From Euryodendron excelsum (lineage: Eukaryota > Streptophyta > Magnoliopsida > Ericales > Pentaphylacaceae), in contig CM065384.1 in assembly GCA_033060915.1 (NCBI GenBank), forward strand, positions 10,815,001 through 10,879,000: DNA of 64,000 nucleotides. The letters are read 5' to 3'. Position 1 is the first letter of the stretch; each line of letters opens with the position of its first letter. Both the position numbers and the translations under genes were made by a program. Below are positions 32,951 through 45,342 of the stretch, piece after piece. The notes beneath the pieces are model-generated. The model worked only from the letters and a program-made list of their open reading frames with translations, had not been told where the DNA came from and searched no databases.

Positions 32951-34660
32951 ATGGCAGACATGATTTTGAGTCGACTAAGAGCTTGGCATGACAGTTACCA
33001 TCCGAATGAGCAGGATATCTTTCACTGGTCTTTTGGTCAGGTGGCTTCACTCCTGTCAGTGCAGCTTATTCTCGGGTTCATGGAGGCAATAATTCCCTTT
33101 TGGCAGCCTGGCTTATCTCTTTTCTACTTTAGGGAGTGCTAGCTTACCCCTACTCCTCACGAGTATGGGTTTCTTCTTGGTTTCTGAGATGATTCTGCCG
33201 ACATCGTAGGACCCATCTTTCCTGACAGTTGTATTACGGTGGTCTCATCCCAGCTTGGACTCAGACACGTAGTTCTTTCATCTTCTTCTCTATCCTAGTT
33301 TCCTTACATTCCAATAGAGTTCTTCTGTTCTCGCTTTGAGTTCACCACAGGCGTGCGAGCGTACTTAGGTGATTGGCACACTTCCTAGGATTGGTCTATT
33401 TCCCGTATGGTTACTCTGGCCCTGCTTCTTCTGAACTATTTGGTGTTCCCACAAGGTGATGATTTAGTTGAGTGTCGACTATGTGCACTGTTGGCCTAGA
33501 TTCGTAAGGGGCATTCCTTTGCTCCCATGGTTGTGGGAGAGACCTTTGTGAGTCTTACGAGATTCCAGCAGACTGTTGATGCTCATTTTCGGGGATGTGT
33601 TGCTCTCTTCTAGCTTTGGGTGATTGGGCATTTGTTTGTTACTCCTTTATTCCAACAGACATGGTATCCCGAGCTTGACCATATATGTTCCCTGGCGAGA
33701 TCTCAGAGAGTCATGGGAGATAAGGGGAGGTTTCCGCAGACCATTGCTGCCTGGGCTGATTACCTTATGAGCATGAGTTTGGGCACGGTTAGGTGGTATT
33801 TAGGATTGGTTGGTGGGTATTGTTTGAGAGTTCGACCTTCCAAGAGGGCCTTCGTGCCCCTAGCAGGCTTGTAGGGCATTGCCCCTTTCTTCGGGATTCA
33901 GGTTCTGCGACAGCTTGGCAGGAGTCAGAATATCCCTTATTTGGCTTCTGTAGCTGAGTTCACTCTTGTTTTTGAGGCATCTGCAGCTGAGTTCACTCTT
34001 GTTCTACGAGAGCGGTGGTGGAGAGAGTTATGGATATATGGAGATCTTTGCTTCCTCACGTAAGAAGATGACGGTCCATTCTCTGTCATACCCCTTGAGA
34101 CCGAGACTTATCACTATTGGCTTCAGTGCTACGTGCTGGGTCCTAGCAGACTTCGGGATCTTCTCATTGAGACTCCTTTACCTCCCGTATGGTACATGGA
34201 CTTCTTAACAACTATGATTGTTCAGGGGCGTCGTCACAGGTGGCAAAATCGCCGGTTGATATGGATATTGCATGACCAGTTAAGAGTAAGGGACGTTGAG
34301 GTAGCTTTTTTGGAAATGCAACTAGTAGCGGCCAGATCGACATATGGTCGCCCACCTTTGAGTATCTTGAGGGGATGTTGGTGACCACGAGGCGTTCTAG
34401 ACTATTCCACTCCCCTAAAGGATGGTGTGACTGATAGTCTGTCTTTGTAGGAGGCCGTGGAATCCCTTACCCGAGAAAAGGGATATGCTTTTGGCTAGGT
34501 GTGCAGACTACGAACGAGGCCGGCTTGGATCTTCTACAGCTGGTACTTCTTTGAGTGCTCCTCTTGCGGTTAGTGGGCCAGTTGATCCTTGCTTAGCTGA
34601 TTCCTCCTCTGATGATGATGGGGAGCGGTATATTTTTGGCCCTCGTTCACAGATTTATTG
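32951..34660 (+). pseudogene. Antisense accessory ORF of E2, DUF7745-like, broken
   Basis: Opposite in strand to pol and placed between integrase and the 3' LTR. Starts at ATG 32951 after an AG acceptor-like site. The text reads HWSFGQVASLLSVQL and FMEAIIPFWQPGLSLFYFRE, a stop, then LTPTPHEYGFLL, as in the plant DUF7745 family (wording from memory). Further down come VTLALLLLNYLVFPQGDDL, IRKGHSFAPMVVGETF, HFRGCVALF, a stop, and LWVIGHLFVTPLF (33620-33870), then 33966-34384 in shifted frames and a tail ending near GERYIFGP at about 34620-34640. Function unknown to me. At least six stops and a few shifts make it a pseudogene. The E1 ORF at the same place is a different sequence. Confidence 0.6.
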
Positions 34661-35842
34661 ATTCCTAAATTTCTAGAAAAACATACTTCGTTTAGTATTG
34701 TATACCTTTTTGCATTATGAACTTATGGCCTTCCATACTTTTGATATGATTTTCCTGCATGGTTAGTGTAACAACAGACTTGAGAAAAGCTGAATGAAAA
34801 CTACAGCTCAATGGAAAATAACTCCCTTTGGTTTGATACTCTGACTAACTGATTGTCCCGCGAAAGAAACCCCTGCTACCTTTAACCTTAACTGGGCTAA
34901 TCCAGAGAATGCCTTTCGAGACACCTTTTGACTTTCACACTGCTGCTTTCATACGTATAACTTCTGGGGAATGTTACAGCTTGGGTTATTTCTTATATCT
35001 AAGCCCCTTCACCCCCCCCCCCCCCCTTTGTGCTATTTTTACGACTGGTGCCTATGAGGGTTTTCACTAGTCCCTACTCTGTCATTTTTGCACCAAGGCG
35101 CCTTTGCAGGTTTTCACCGAGATCAACAGTTTTGTATCTTGCCACATCCCTATTCTTTTACGTACGACACCCTTTCGGGTTTTCACCACATCCTCGGGAA
35201 CGTGCTTATTTTCTCTCTTTCCTTAGCTTGGTCTCTGGTTTCTGTTGAGAAGCTTCTAAATACTACTTATGCCATCTCCCAGCTTTCCTTGTTGATAGCA
35301 TATTTTAGTAAGCACATTTGGACTAAACAATTTAACTCTGATCTGAGAGGACTTTTAGGGTTTGTGCTGTGGGTTTTTACTTTTGAAAGAAAAGAAAAAG
35401 GCTTAAACCTACCATTCTACTAGTGATCACTGTCATTGATTTTTGGTCTAATAGCACTTTTTCTGTGTATTCTTATCTTTCTTTGGATATCTCATCACCC
35501 CCTTTTTATTTATTTATTTTATTGTGTAACGCATATCTCCAGTGCTTCTAATTTGACCTATCATGATCACTTTGTTAGGAAATGTTCTTAAAGGAAAGTA
35601 ATCAACTCTAAGGGTTTGACAAAGGTTGTTTTTTTAACTGTATAGGAAATGAAACGAGGGCCTCTCGTCACATCAGAATTAAATTGCTTAGTCGATAGAG
35701 CCTTACCATTGAAACCCTACCCTATTAGCGGAGACTAAGGAAAGTAGATTTTATTGCTTCCGCATAGAAACCAAAGGTCTAACTTTCAGAATCATATATA
35801 GTAGTGTTTGATAGCATCTAAATTCAACGGACTAGGGAATCC
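34661..35842. other. E2 noncoding spacer between antisense ORF and pol
   Basis: No gene seen. It has a 16-base C run at about 35012-35027 and repeated CTTTCGGGTTTTCACCA/CTTTGCAGGTTTTCACCG phrases (35050-35190). The part ending CTGATCTGAGAGGACTTTTA (about 35336) resembles E1 near 12262. Confidence 0.55.
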
Positions 35843-36831
35843 TTAACCATCCATTTCCTCCAAAACGAGAGCCCCTCCAGACAGGACCTTTTTTTTTATC
35901 AAGAATGGCCCTTCATAGTTTGGAGCAAATTTCCCTTGCGCTGCTTCCTGATGGGGGAACACCTTTTTTAGCACCAAATCTCCCGGTTGGAATGATCGAG
36001 GTTGCACCTTTTTATCAAATGCCCTGGCCATTCGTCTTCTGTAGCATTGAGCATGATAAACCGTAGCTAGTTGCTTATCATCTAGTAGGTAAAGTTGGGC
36101 GTACTGATCTTTGATCCATTTTGATTCATCTTGGTTTCTATTAAGATCCTTAGAGAAGGAATCTCAATCTTGATGGGGATGACTGCCTCGGTGCCGTAGA
36201 CTAGCTCGAAGGGAGTGTTTCTAGTGGAGGCCCTCATAGTAGTTCGGTAAGCCATCAATGTAAAAGAAAGTTTCTCATGCCAATCTCTGTAGTTGTCAAT
36301 CATTTTTTAGAGTATTCTCTTAATGTTCTTGTTGGCTACTTCCACTACTCCTTCATCTAAGGCCGGCAGGTGACCAAATTCTGATGCGTAATGTGAAATT
36401 TTTGGCATAGTTTTGATATCAACTCATTATTTAGATTGGAAGTGTTGTTAGTAATGAGGGACTCGGGAATCCCATACCAAAAAATGATGTGATTTTTTAT
36501 GAACCTCTCCACGACCTTCTTGGTAACATGAAAATAAGAGACTGCTTCTACCCATTCAGTGAAATAATCAATGGCAATGAGGATGAAGCGGTGGCCATTG
36601 GAGGCCTTAGGAGTGATAGGGCCAATCATATCTATTCCCCACATAGAAAAAGGTCAAGGGGTTGACATGGAATGGAGCTCAGTGAGCGGTGTTTTGATCT
36701 TATCCCCATGTATCTGGCACTTGTGACACCAAATAACTTATATAATATAATCTGACTCCATTGTTGACCAGTAATACCCCGTCCGGAGAATCTTCTTAGC
36801 AAGTGTGTGGCCATTCATGTGGGGGCCGCAA
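35843..36831 (-). pseudogene. pol (integrase part): E2 integrase, broken
   Basis: Catalyses insertion of element cDNA. Read on minus: the HHCC zinc-binding part starts in the preceding frame (HEGVCGPHMNGH, then CHKCQIHGD near 36700). The core is 36644-36357 with MWGIDMIGPITPK (first catalytic Asp), YFTEWVEAV, then LITNNTSNLNNE, where the second catalytic Asp is Asn. A stop and a one-base shift near 36350 follow. The catalytic Glu motif VVEVANKNIKR is readable only in the other frame. It continues at 36303-36082 (YRDWHEKLSFTLMAYRT) and the C-terminal part at 36031-35843 (FQPGDLVLKKVFPHQ; GKFAPNYEGPF). Inactive. Confidence 0.85.
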
Positions 36832-37637
36832 ACTCCTTCATGCACTTCCTCCATGATAATCTTGGCTTCGATGGCATTGACGCATCTTAGAGGCTCGGAC
36901 CATAATCTCCTTAAAAGCTTATTTCCAACCATAAAGTAATGTCCCGCCAAATGGCAAATAGTCTTCCTATCTCGTTGTGATGCTGCATCGGGGAATGTCC
37001 TTATTTGGATGTACCTCTGGATGTCATAGAACCATAGTTGTTCGTCGGGCTCAGTGATTGTGTGAAGGCAATAGGAAGGGATATCCCTAGTAAAAATCTG
37101 TAGAGGGGGTACTTCGATGCCCTTGTCGACCTTGATTGCTGCAGTTAACGTAGTGAAGGCATCGGCAAAACTATTCTCTGCTCGAGGTACATGAGGAAAA
37201 TCCATGCTTCTGAATAGTTGACACAAATCTTTAACTTGTTGATGATACAGGGAAAGTTTGGCATCTCGAGTTTGGTATATGTCCTTGGATTGTTGAATAA
37301 CCAGATCTGAATCGCCGAAAACAGCCAGTTTGTTAATCTTCATTTCTAATGCCAGCCTTAATCCCAGGATGCAAGCCTCATATTTGGCGATGTTATTGGT
37401 GCATAGTTCAAGTTGTAGCTTAACCACAATAGGATAATGACCGCCCATTCTTGATACTACTACTGCCCTGATGCCAGCTCCTCTTTTGTTAACAGCCCCA
37501 TCAAAATACATCTTCCACCCAGTTCCCGCTTGCTCTTCAGATGCATCATCAGTGCATAGTATATCTTCATCGGAGAATTTGGGTTTCATAGACTGATAAT
37601 CATCAATAGGGTTCTCAGCCAGATAATCAGCTATCAC
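36832..37637 (-). pseudogene. pol (aRNH part): E2 second, archaeal-type RNase H
   Basis: The open frame 37637-36738 spans this domain and the start of the integrase zinc region. The domain reads GWKMYFDGAVNKRGAGIRAV (first Asp), KYEACILGLRLALEMKI (Glu), AVFGDSDLVIQQ (Asp), then PHVPRAENSFADAFTTL. This second RNase H between RNase H and integrase is the marker of the Tat lineage (Ogre, Retand and relatives). It is the best-preserved stretch of pol, about 300 codons without a stop. Confidence 0.9.
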
Positions 37638-38031
37638 CTACCCCTTGACTGCTTTATAGGTGGTGAATACAATGTCGAATTCTGACAGGATCCTGTGCCA
37701 TTGGGCAATTCCGCTGGACAGGGTTGGTTTCTTGAATATATACTTGAGGGGATCCATTTGAGAGATGAGGAAGGCGGTATGATAAAGTATGTAATGTCAA
37801 AGCCTATGAGCTGCCCAGGCTAATGCGCAACAAGTTTTCTCGAGATCCGAATACTTTGTTTCATATGGTAGGAACTTCTTGCTGAGGTAGTAAATTGCTT
37901 GCTCTTTTCTTCCCGTGTCATCATATTGTCCCAAAACACACCCCATGGAAGTATCTAACATTGACATGTACAGGGCGTTCTGGAGTCGGTGCCACTAGGA
38001 TAGGAGGACTCTGTAGGCATTCTTTGATTTT
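37638..38031 (-). pseudogene. pol (RNH part): E2 RNase H (first domain), broken
   Basis: Minus-strand text continues from RT: GCVLGQYDDTGRKEQAIYYL, KKFLPYETKYSDLEK, CCALAWAAHRL, a stop, HYILYHTAFLISQMDPLKYI, IAQWHRILSEFDI, then a stop before VIADYLAENP. A short shift lies near 37985. These are the usual gypsy RNase H landmarks; it degrades RNA in RNA-DNA hybrids during reverse transcription. Confidence 0.75.
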
Positions 38032-39300
38032 CTAAAAAACTATTTGACAGTTATCATCCCACTCTTTTGAAACATCTTTCTTAAGGAGTTTGAAAATAGG
38101 TTCGCACAGATGGGTCATTTGGGCGATAAATCTACTGATGAAGTTTAACTTTCCCAGAAAGGATCGAACCTCCTTTTCCCCTCTTGGTGCTGGCATTTCG
38201 ACGATGGACTTAACTTTGGCAGGATCAACCTCTATCCCCTTTTCATTGACTATAAACCCCAGCAACTTTCTTGAAGATACTCCAAAGGTGCACTTGGCAG
38301 GAATTAGCTTAAGCTGATACTTACGAAGACGGTCAAACACCTTCCGTAGGTTAAACAGGTGATCTTTCCGCTATTTGGACTTGACGATCATGTCATCCAC
38401 GTAAATTTCTACTTTTTGATGCATCATATCATGAAATAAGGTTTCCATGGCTTTTTAGTAGGTTTCCCTTGCGTTGCGAAGTCCGAATGGCATAAATTTA
38501 TAACAATACACTCCCTAGGGGTTGATGAAAGTAGTCTTCTCTCGATCCTCTTCAGCTAGCTTGATCTGATTGTATTCCGAAAAATCATCCATGAAGGAAA
38601 ACATTTCGTGACTGGTCGTGTTGTCAACAAGCAAGTCTATGTGTGGGAGGGAAAAGTCATCCTTTGGACTGGCCTTGTTGAGGTCCTTGTTGAAGTCCCA
38701 AAAGTCAATACACATCCGAACCTTGTCGTCCTTCTTGGGTACGGGGACAATATTAGCCAGCCATTGGGGATACTCTACTACCTGCAGAAATCCTGCCTGG
38801 AACTGCTTAATCACTTCTACCTTGATCTTCAGGCTCCATTCGGGCTTCAATCTTCTCAATTTCTACTTAAAGGGTTTCATCTGCGGGACTAGGGGTAATC
38901 TATGTTCAACAATGGATTCATTCAGCCTAGGCATGTCTTGATAGGACCAAGTGAAAACATCTAGGTATGCATGCAATAGTTCCAATAATTCTCTACGCTG
39001 CCATTAATCTAGGCCTGTACCGATTATAAGTTCTTTTGGATCCCCTTTATTCCCCAAATTAACGGTTTTAGTTTCCTCAATATTTGGGGTTCTACGATTC
39101 TCATGTCTTTCTATTTGTTCACGAATTCCTTTTGGCACCTCCTCTAAATAATTTACATCTTCTACAATTCCTAGTCGTTGGTAGTCAAACTCGGTGTTAA
39201 AGTCATTATTTGTCAGGATTGGCATTCTCTGGATTAGGTGAGTAAGGCGTTGGATGTAAGGGTCCCTGGCATGGAAAATAGTGTGCAATGAATCAAACAA
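38032..39300 (-). pseudogene. pol (RT part): E2 reverse transcriptase, broken
   Basis: Order on minus: the linker before RT (39300-39004, with KTVNLGNKGDPKELIIGTGL), DVFTWSYQDMPRL (about 38960), then 38859-38515 with RRLKPEWSLKIKVEVIKQ, WLANIVPVPKKDDKVRMCID, SLPHIDLLVDN, FSFMDDFSEYNQI (first catalytic Asp region), a stop, CYKFMPFGLRNA, then the catalytic YVDD at 38392-38403. The thumb region is 38340-38032 (KCTFGVSSRKLLGFIVNEKG; RSFLGKLNFISRFI). Catalytic residues are present; inactivation is by single in-frame stops. Confidence 0.9.
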
Positions 39301-39603
39301 AAATTTTTTTTCGATTAATAATAACTTAATTTTAAAAGTTAAGACAAGTAAATTAAAAGGACAAAATTTGCTTTTGGCAAATAGCTGTTCCGAGATTTTG
39401 CTCTAGCGAGCCCTGTACCGAAACTTGCAAGCACGGATGATGTCCTCGCTGGCCTAATTTTGCAAGTTCTCTCCTGGCAGCATTGCTCGAATGGACCCAT
39501 CTTGCGTTATTCCAATGTCGGTCATCATGATGGGTGCTTCTTCTTGAACTTTCCTCTTCTTTAGGTTCCGGTCTAGCGTAGACATTCCTTTCCCCATATC
39601 TAA

Positions 39604-40037
39604 CTACTTAAATTGGTCTGAGAGTTCCATGACAGCTTTCTTGTCAACCCTTTTCTTCCGAGCCACTTTTCTTCTCTCCTTTCTTGTAGGTTCATATCCC
39701 AACCCAAAGGTAGGTTCAGCCAACGGTATTTCTATGACCTTAGGCCTTTCTTGCAAATATTTCCCTAAGCCTTTTCCTGGATGAAATCCATTTGTTTTGA
39801 AGTACCTCACTATCATCTGAGAATTTTGGGAATATTTTGGCTCCACTTGATCTTCCTTCTGCACGACAGTGATATATTTGAACAACTGAATGCAGGAGGA
39901 CGATTCAGTGTCAAATGCAATGATATCAACTTTATATACGGCGAATTCTTTCTCAGTGAAAATAGAAATCAGCTTGGAGCCCACGATGAACTTGATTTTC
40001 TAATGAAGGCTAGAAGGAACTGCACCCGCCGAATGAA
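39604..40037 (-). pseudogene. pol (G-patch part): E2 protease C-terminal part with G-patch
   Basis: Continues in frame from the protease across two TAG codons. The text IHSAGAVPSSLH precedes the second TAG, then IVGSKLISIFTEKEFAVYKV. At about 39840-39700 comes FKTNGFHPGKGLGKYLQERP and FGLGYEPTRKERR, a G-patch, as seen in Tat-lineage polyproteins after protease. G-patches bind nucleic acid or RNA-processing partners; the role here is inferred. It ends in a Lys/Arg-rich stretch at 39604. Confidence 0.8.
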
Positions 40038-41230
40038 TCTAAGGCTGTCCTAACAGTAAATTGTAGACAGCCGAAATATGCAAAACTTGGAACTTGATTG
40101 TGAAGGTTACTGGTCCTATCTCAACGGGCATTTCAATTTCCCCCATAGCTTCCCTTCGAGAACCATCAACGGCTCGAATGACCACACTGCTATTATTCAA
40201 ATAAGTTTGGTCCATTCCAAGCCTTTCTAGGGTAGAATATGGGTAGACATTCAAAGCTGATCCATTATCTATCAATACTTTGGCTACCATTTTTCCTCTT
40301 GTTCTCACAGCCATATGCAGAGCATGGGTGTGGCCCGTTCTGTCAGCAGAAATGTCATCATCGAAGAAGGTAATGATGTTTGGCCCCATGATGAGGCTTA
40401 CCATGTTATGTAGGTTATCTGGTGTGAAATTCTCGAGCACATGAGCATCCTTGAGGATCTTCAGCAAAGCATCCCGGTGTACTTCATAAGTGAGCAACAA
40501 GCCTAACATTGAAATATAAGCTGGGGTTTTTCTAAGTTGTTCCATGATGTTATAGTCGACCTTTCCAAGAGCTTTGGTGAATTCTAACATCTCCTGATCT
40601 ATCAATTGATTGGAGCTTTCCCCCTCTTTATCTTTCCATTTCCTTTTTATTTCCACTTCAGCAGATGTGTAGAGCCTTCCTGACCGAGTCATCCCCACTA
40701 TTTCTGCTATAGGTTCTCTGGTGCTTTTGTCAGGTGGGTAATTCCATAGGACACTATGAAGATTGGATATTAGCGATTGGGTTATAATGGGAAGAGTTAT
40801 CCTCGGGTTCACGAGCAAAAGGATTACCATAAATGAAGGGTTGGTGAGGATGGGTAAGATGGTGGGCACAATTGGTTTCTTTGGCAAGACTAAGGGTAAC
40901 ATAGGTCGTACGGCTCCTTGGGTGTCAGCTTGAGGTTCAGGCGACCATAGGTTCAGGTTCAAATAATGGAGTAAGGATAAGGTGGTAATGAGGGGGGTTA
41001 GGTGAGGTTTCTATGGTTAGGTTTCTGTCGGGCTGGTGAGATTGCATGGTTGGGAAGGAATGGTCTTGGTATTCGAGTTTCTGTAGGGTATAAGTTATCC
41101 CTTCTGGAATTACGACAAGTGGGTTATGTAGGGTGCCTATGCTAACATTCCTGTTTTCCAACGGTATGTTCTCTTGAAGCTTGTGAACCATGGCCTTTAC
41201 TATTACGAAAGATATTGGACTAATATTCAT
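40038..41230 (-). pseudogene. pol (protease part): E2 polyprotein start and aspartic protease, broken
   Basis: 41230-40937 (MNISPISFVIVKAMVHKL start) has no recognisable Gag domain and shifts frame at about 40950 into 40962-40039 (307 codons). The latter holds GMTRSGRLYT, KALGKVDYNIMEQLRKTPAYIS, and the protease core VLIDNGSALNVYPYSTLERLG (active Asp about residue 232; D-N-G replaces the classical D-S/T-G, which is usual in this lineage from memory) and AVYNLLLGQP. A TAG at 40038-40040 replaces the expected Trp. The usual capsid and zinc knuckle are absent, although E1 has them. Confidence 0.8.
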
Positions 41231-42671
41231 TTCGCTTGCCTATAAAAATAAGGACAACAGTTGCAAGTTAGAGTTTGGTTCTTGGAGAGTTCTATGCACT
41301 GCATGCCCTAGGGTGCCCCTCTTTTAGGAGGGAAGCTAAATATGGTGAATTGGCTCACTTCTCAGAGATAGGGGATTTGCTTGTGTATGCAGATACCTTA
41401 TCGTTAAGGGGGGAACCTACATCCGTTCATGTGTCCATCCATCCATTTATTTGCAGAAAATAAAGAGATACATTCAACTTTGGATTTAATATACAAAAGA
41501 ATTTGAAATACATTTTAACAAGGGGAGAGGGAACATGTCTCTTTTAGATTTCTGCCTATCTAGTTTTACATAAGATGCCTTAAACTACTCTTGAGTCTTC
41601 GGGTTCGCCTTCTCCAGATTTGGTGTCAATGAAGTCGCTGAGTAACCTTGTTGACTGATTGCCCCTTGTCTTCTTGGCAACCCTATCTCCGTGAGCATAG
41701 AGGGATTGGGGTCCCTCTTATGGAATGAATTGATGTGCATGTCATGAGTCCTTAGGGTTACATGGGAACCCTTAGGGTTTGGGTAGGTTTAACGCAAGGG
41801 AGAGTGACCTTGGTGTCACTTTTAATGGGTTGATCATATGCATGAGAATGCAGTGACTTGAGTTACTTAGAACTCTTATCTTGACATGGAATACGGGATG
41901 CCTGAAAATGGATGCATAGAGTACCAAGAAAGATAATACAATGATAAGGTAAACGTGCATGTATATGTAGTTAAACAGGCATTATAACAGTAAGAATATA
42001 GTTATTATAAAAAGTTTAGAGGAAAATAAAAGCAGTCGCTCATTCCTCTACGGTTTTGAAAATGGTGTGCGTGTCTTAAATCTGGCAAAGGTTTGGCTAT
42101 GCAAGGTATCTATATGAGCATGAGGTTGAGTGTTGACTAACGAGTCTTAAAAAGGCTCGGTCCCCGGATCTTCAAACCTAGGCCCACTCCCCGAGGTGGT
42201 GCCATGATCGGTTGGTGATCCGAGTGGGGGAACCATCAAGAGGCCGTAGGCGAAGAAACTGACATAGCATCTTGCCCACAACCAATATACCGTTCCGCCT
42301 TTTTAACTAGAAGGATCATATCAGGGTAAAAATGCAAGTATGCAGAATGCAAGTGGACGTGCAATGTGTGTGATTTTTGAAAGCGGAGGAAAGAGCCCAA
42401 CAACTCCCATTCATCCTGCTCATCATGTTCATGCATGACAATTAATAAAATTTAAACAAAAAGCACACCTACAAAAGAAAGATGCAAGAGTTAGTATGTG
42501 GATGACAAACTTAATACAAGATAATATGAATGGAGTTAAATGCATGTTTTTTGAAAGCAATTTTGAAAATTCAGTTTTGAAAATTTAAAGTGAATAGGAT
42601 TGAACAAGTTAATTGAAGACTCTACATGGGTGAAGGGTGAAGAGACATGACTATGGCCTAACCCTCTAAGT
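41231..42671 (-). other. E2 5' leader between PBS and pol
   Basis: Noncoding and collinear with the E1 leader 15690-17072. In element sense it ends TTGTCCTTATTTTTATAG before GCAAGCGAAATG, an acceptor-like context. It carries the paired arms at 42163-42170 and 42217-42224. Confidence 0.7.
42163..42224 (-). other. Leader stem, E2 version
   Basis: In element sense the arms are CTCGGATC and GATCCGGG (one T-G wobble, otherwise paired). The E1 arms are CTCGAACC/GGTTCGAG. Two pairs change on both sides (A-T to G-C, C-G to T-A) and one pair changes to a wobble. Confidence 0.55.
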
Positions 42672-42672
42672 G

Positions 42673-42690
42673 TCCCCAGTGGAGTCACCA
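42673..42690 (-). other. Primer-binding site of E2
   Basis: Minus strand TGGTGACTCCACTGGGGA, two bases from the LTR end. It differs from E1 at one base in the first ten. Confidence 0.8.
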
Positions 42691-45342
42691 ACTGTCGCAC
42701 CCAAATTTTTCGCACTTGAGGAATACACACACAAGCAGGAAAAATAATGTACTCTCTCGTTAGAACTCATGCTCCTAGAAGAATGAGTGTGACTAGGTTT
42801 GAATTGAAAATTGATTTGAATAAAGGGCTTTCGGAAAACAATTTGGAGTCACCACCTAACTTGATTAAAGTGAGTTAGGTCACCTAAAAACTAAGCATAA
42901 TCCAAAAACTACACTTAGGGTTTTCAAAAAATGATTTTGGAAAACATCCTCAAGAGGGTGTTTTTAGGAAAACAGGTTATTTAGCAACCTTTGAAAAATA
43001 TTTAAACCCTTTTTAGAAAAATAACTCCATTTTTGGTCTTTTGAAAACAGTGATCCTAGGTTTGGAGGTTGGTTACATGTAGGAAAGACGCACTAAGCTA
43101 TCACCCTACCCCGCCTTTACGGTACCAACATGTCTATTCACCCTAGATTCATCTATGAAAGTCTTCAACTAACAAATGTCCAATCCTATCCACTTTAGAA
43201 AAGAATTTTTAAAAGAATGATGCATTATGTGTAAATGCAAGAAAAAGAGAGTTAGAAAATAGATTTGAAAAAGAAGAATCGAAGTTTGAAATCGGTAAGA
43301 AAGTTTAGAAATTGAAATTAAGGATTGAAAATAGATTTTTAGAATTGGAAGTTGGAAATAGAACATAGAATTGGAAATTGGAAAGCAGTTACGGAATTGG
43401 AGATTTGAAAAAGGTTGTGACCGCACCCATAAGGGTTGCCTACGTATCCTTTTTAAGGAATCAGGTCAGTCATAGTTCGGACAAGAGTCCAATAGAAAAT
43501 AGAAGATTTGATATGGAAGAAGAAATTGAATTGGAATTTGGATTCGAATTGAATTTAGAATAGAAGATTGGAATTTGGAATTTGGAATTGAAAAGATTGG
43601 ACTTTGATTTGGAAATATAGAACTTAGAAGAAAGATTTGGACTTGTTTTGGAAAGATTGAGATTTGGGAAACGTAGACTTAGGAAAGATAGGATTTAGAA
43701 AGGATTTGAGGTTAAGAAAGATTTGACTCGAATGTTGGACTTGGAAGATTAAGGAAGTTGAAATTTAGGAAAGATTCGAATTAGGAAAACTTCATTTTAG
43801 GAAAGTTTTCGAAATTGGAAAGTTTTCAAAATAAGAAAGTTTCATTTTAAGAAACTATTGAAATTGGAAAGTTTTGAATTTAGAATATTTTGAAATAGGA
43901 AAGTTTTGAAAGTAAGAAAGTTTTGAGTTTAGAAAGTTTTAGATTTAGAAAGATTTGAAGTTTAGGAAAGTTTAGAATTTTGGAAAGATTCGAAGTTTGA
44001 GTTTTAGAAATTCTTGAGATTTAGGAAACATTTGAGTTTAAGAAGGATTTGAAAACTTAGATTTGGAAAGTTGAAATTTGGAAAGGTATGGAATTAGGAA
44101 AGGCTTAGACTAAGAAGTATTTGGAAGTTCAAAGTTTAATGAAAGATTTAAATGTTTAAGTTTTGAAAACATAAGGTTTAGGAAAGTATGAGATTAGGAA
44201 GGAGTGGATTAGGAAAGATTTAGACTAGGAAGGATTGAGATTCCTATTTTCCTAAAACAAATGATTAGATTTTGTTTCTAAAAGAGGTGTTTTGATTTTG
44301 TTTTAAAAAACGGAGGATAGAATTTAGTTTCCTAAATGAAAGATTGAATTTGGTTTCGTGAAGGGAAGATTGGAAAGATGAAGTTTTGGAAATCCTAGAT
44401 TTGGAAGTCTATAGTTTTGACGTAGAAAAGAGGTTTTTGGAAACTAATGATTTTGATGTAAAAGAGAGAGATTTTGGAAACCAAGGTTTTAAGGCAAGAG
44501 TAGAAATCATGTTTTGAAAAAGGAAATTAGGATTTCCTAATCGTGGGTTCTAGGGTTTGACTTAGGCTCTAAGAAAAAAGATTTTTGGAAAGTGAGCTTT
44601 AAAAAAAGAAGATTTTTGTAAGGAGATCCTAAAAGGGAGTTTTTGGAAGGTGAACTTGAGAAGAGTTTTAGAAAGAAGATTTTGGAAGAAGCTTTTAGGA
44701 AAGAGTTTTTAGGAAAGAGGTTTTTGGAAAGAGATTGTTGGAAAGAGTTTTTAGAAAGGAAATTTAAGAAGTGTTTTTAGAAAAGGAATTTTGAAGAGAG
44801 CTTTTTTAGAAAGGAGTTCAAAAAGGAGTTTTGAAAAATAAATTTTTAGAGAGAGTTTTCGAAAGCAATTTTGAAAAGGAGATTAGAGAGAGTTTTTAGA
44901 AAGTATGTTGGAAAATAGATTTTTAGAAAGAGAGATTTTAAAGGAGAATCTTTGGAACGTTCATAAAAATATCTCACTTTCCTAAAGCGACTCTAACCAT
45001 AAGAAGGTTAGAACCACTCTAAGATAGTAGTTTTGAAAACAGCAAAGATTTGAAAATATGGAGCATATTGGTCACTTTAAATGTAACACTTTTCTGAATC
45101 AACCCTAACCATGGAAATGCCAGAATCACCTTAAAATTGTGATTTTGAAAACAACTTTTGAAAAAGAAGATTTTGATGTAAGTTTGAAAACAATTTTGAT
45201 GCAAGCTTTTGAAAACGAGTTTGAAAACGAATTTTGGAGGAATGCAAGATCATGATATGCACAATGCTTGTTGGGGTCATGAACATAAAAGATAAAAGGC
45301 TTCACCACATAATCAAGGGGGCCGAACCCACATGGTCTCTGA

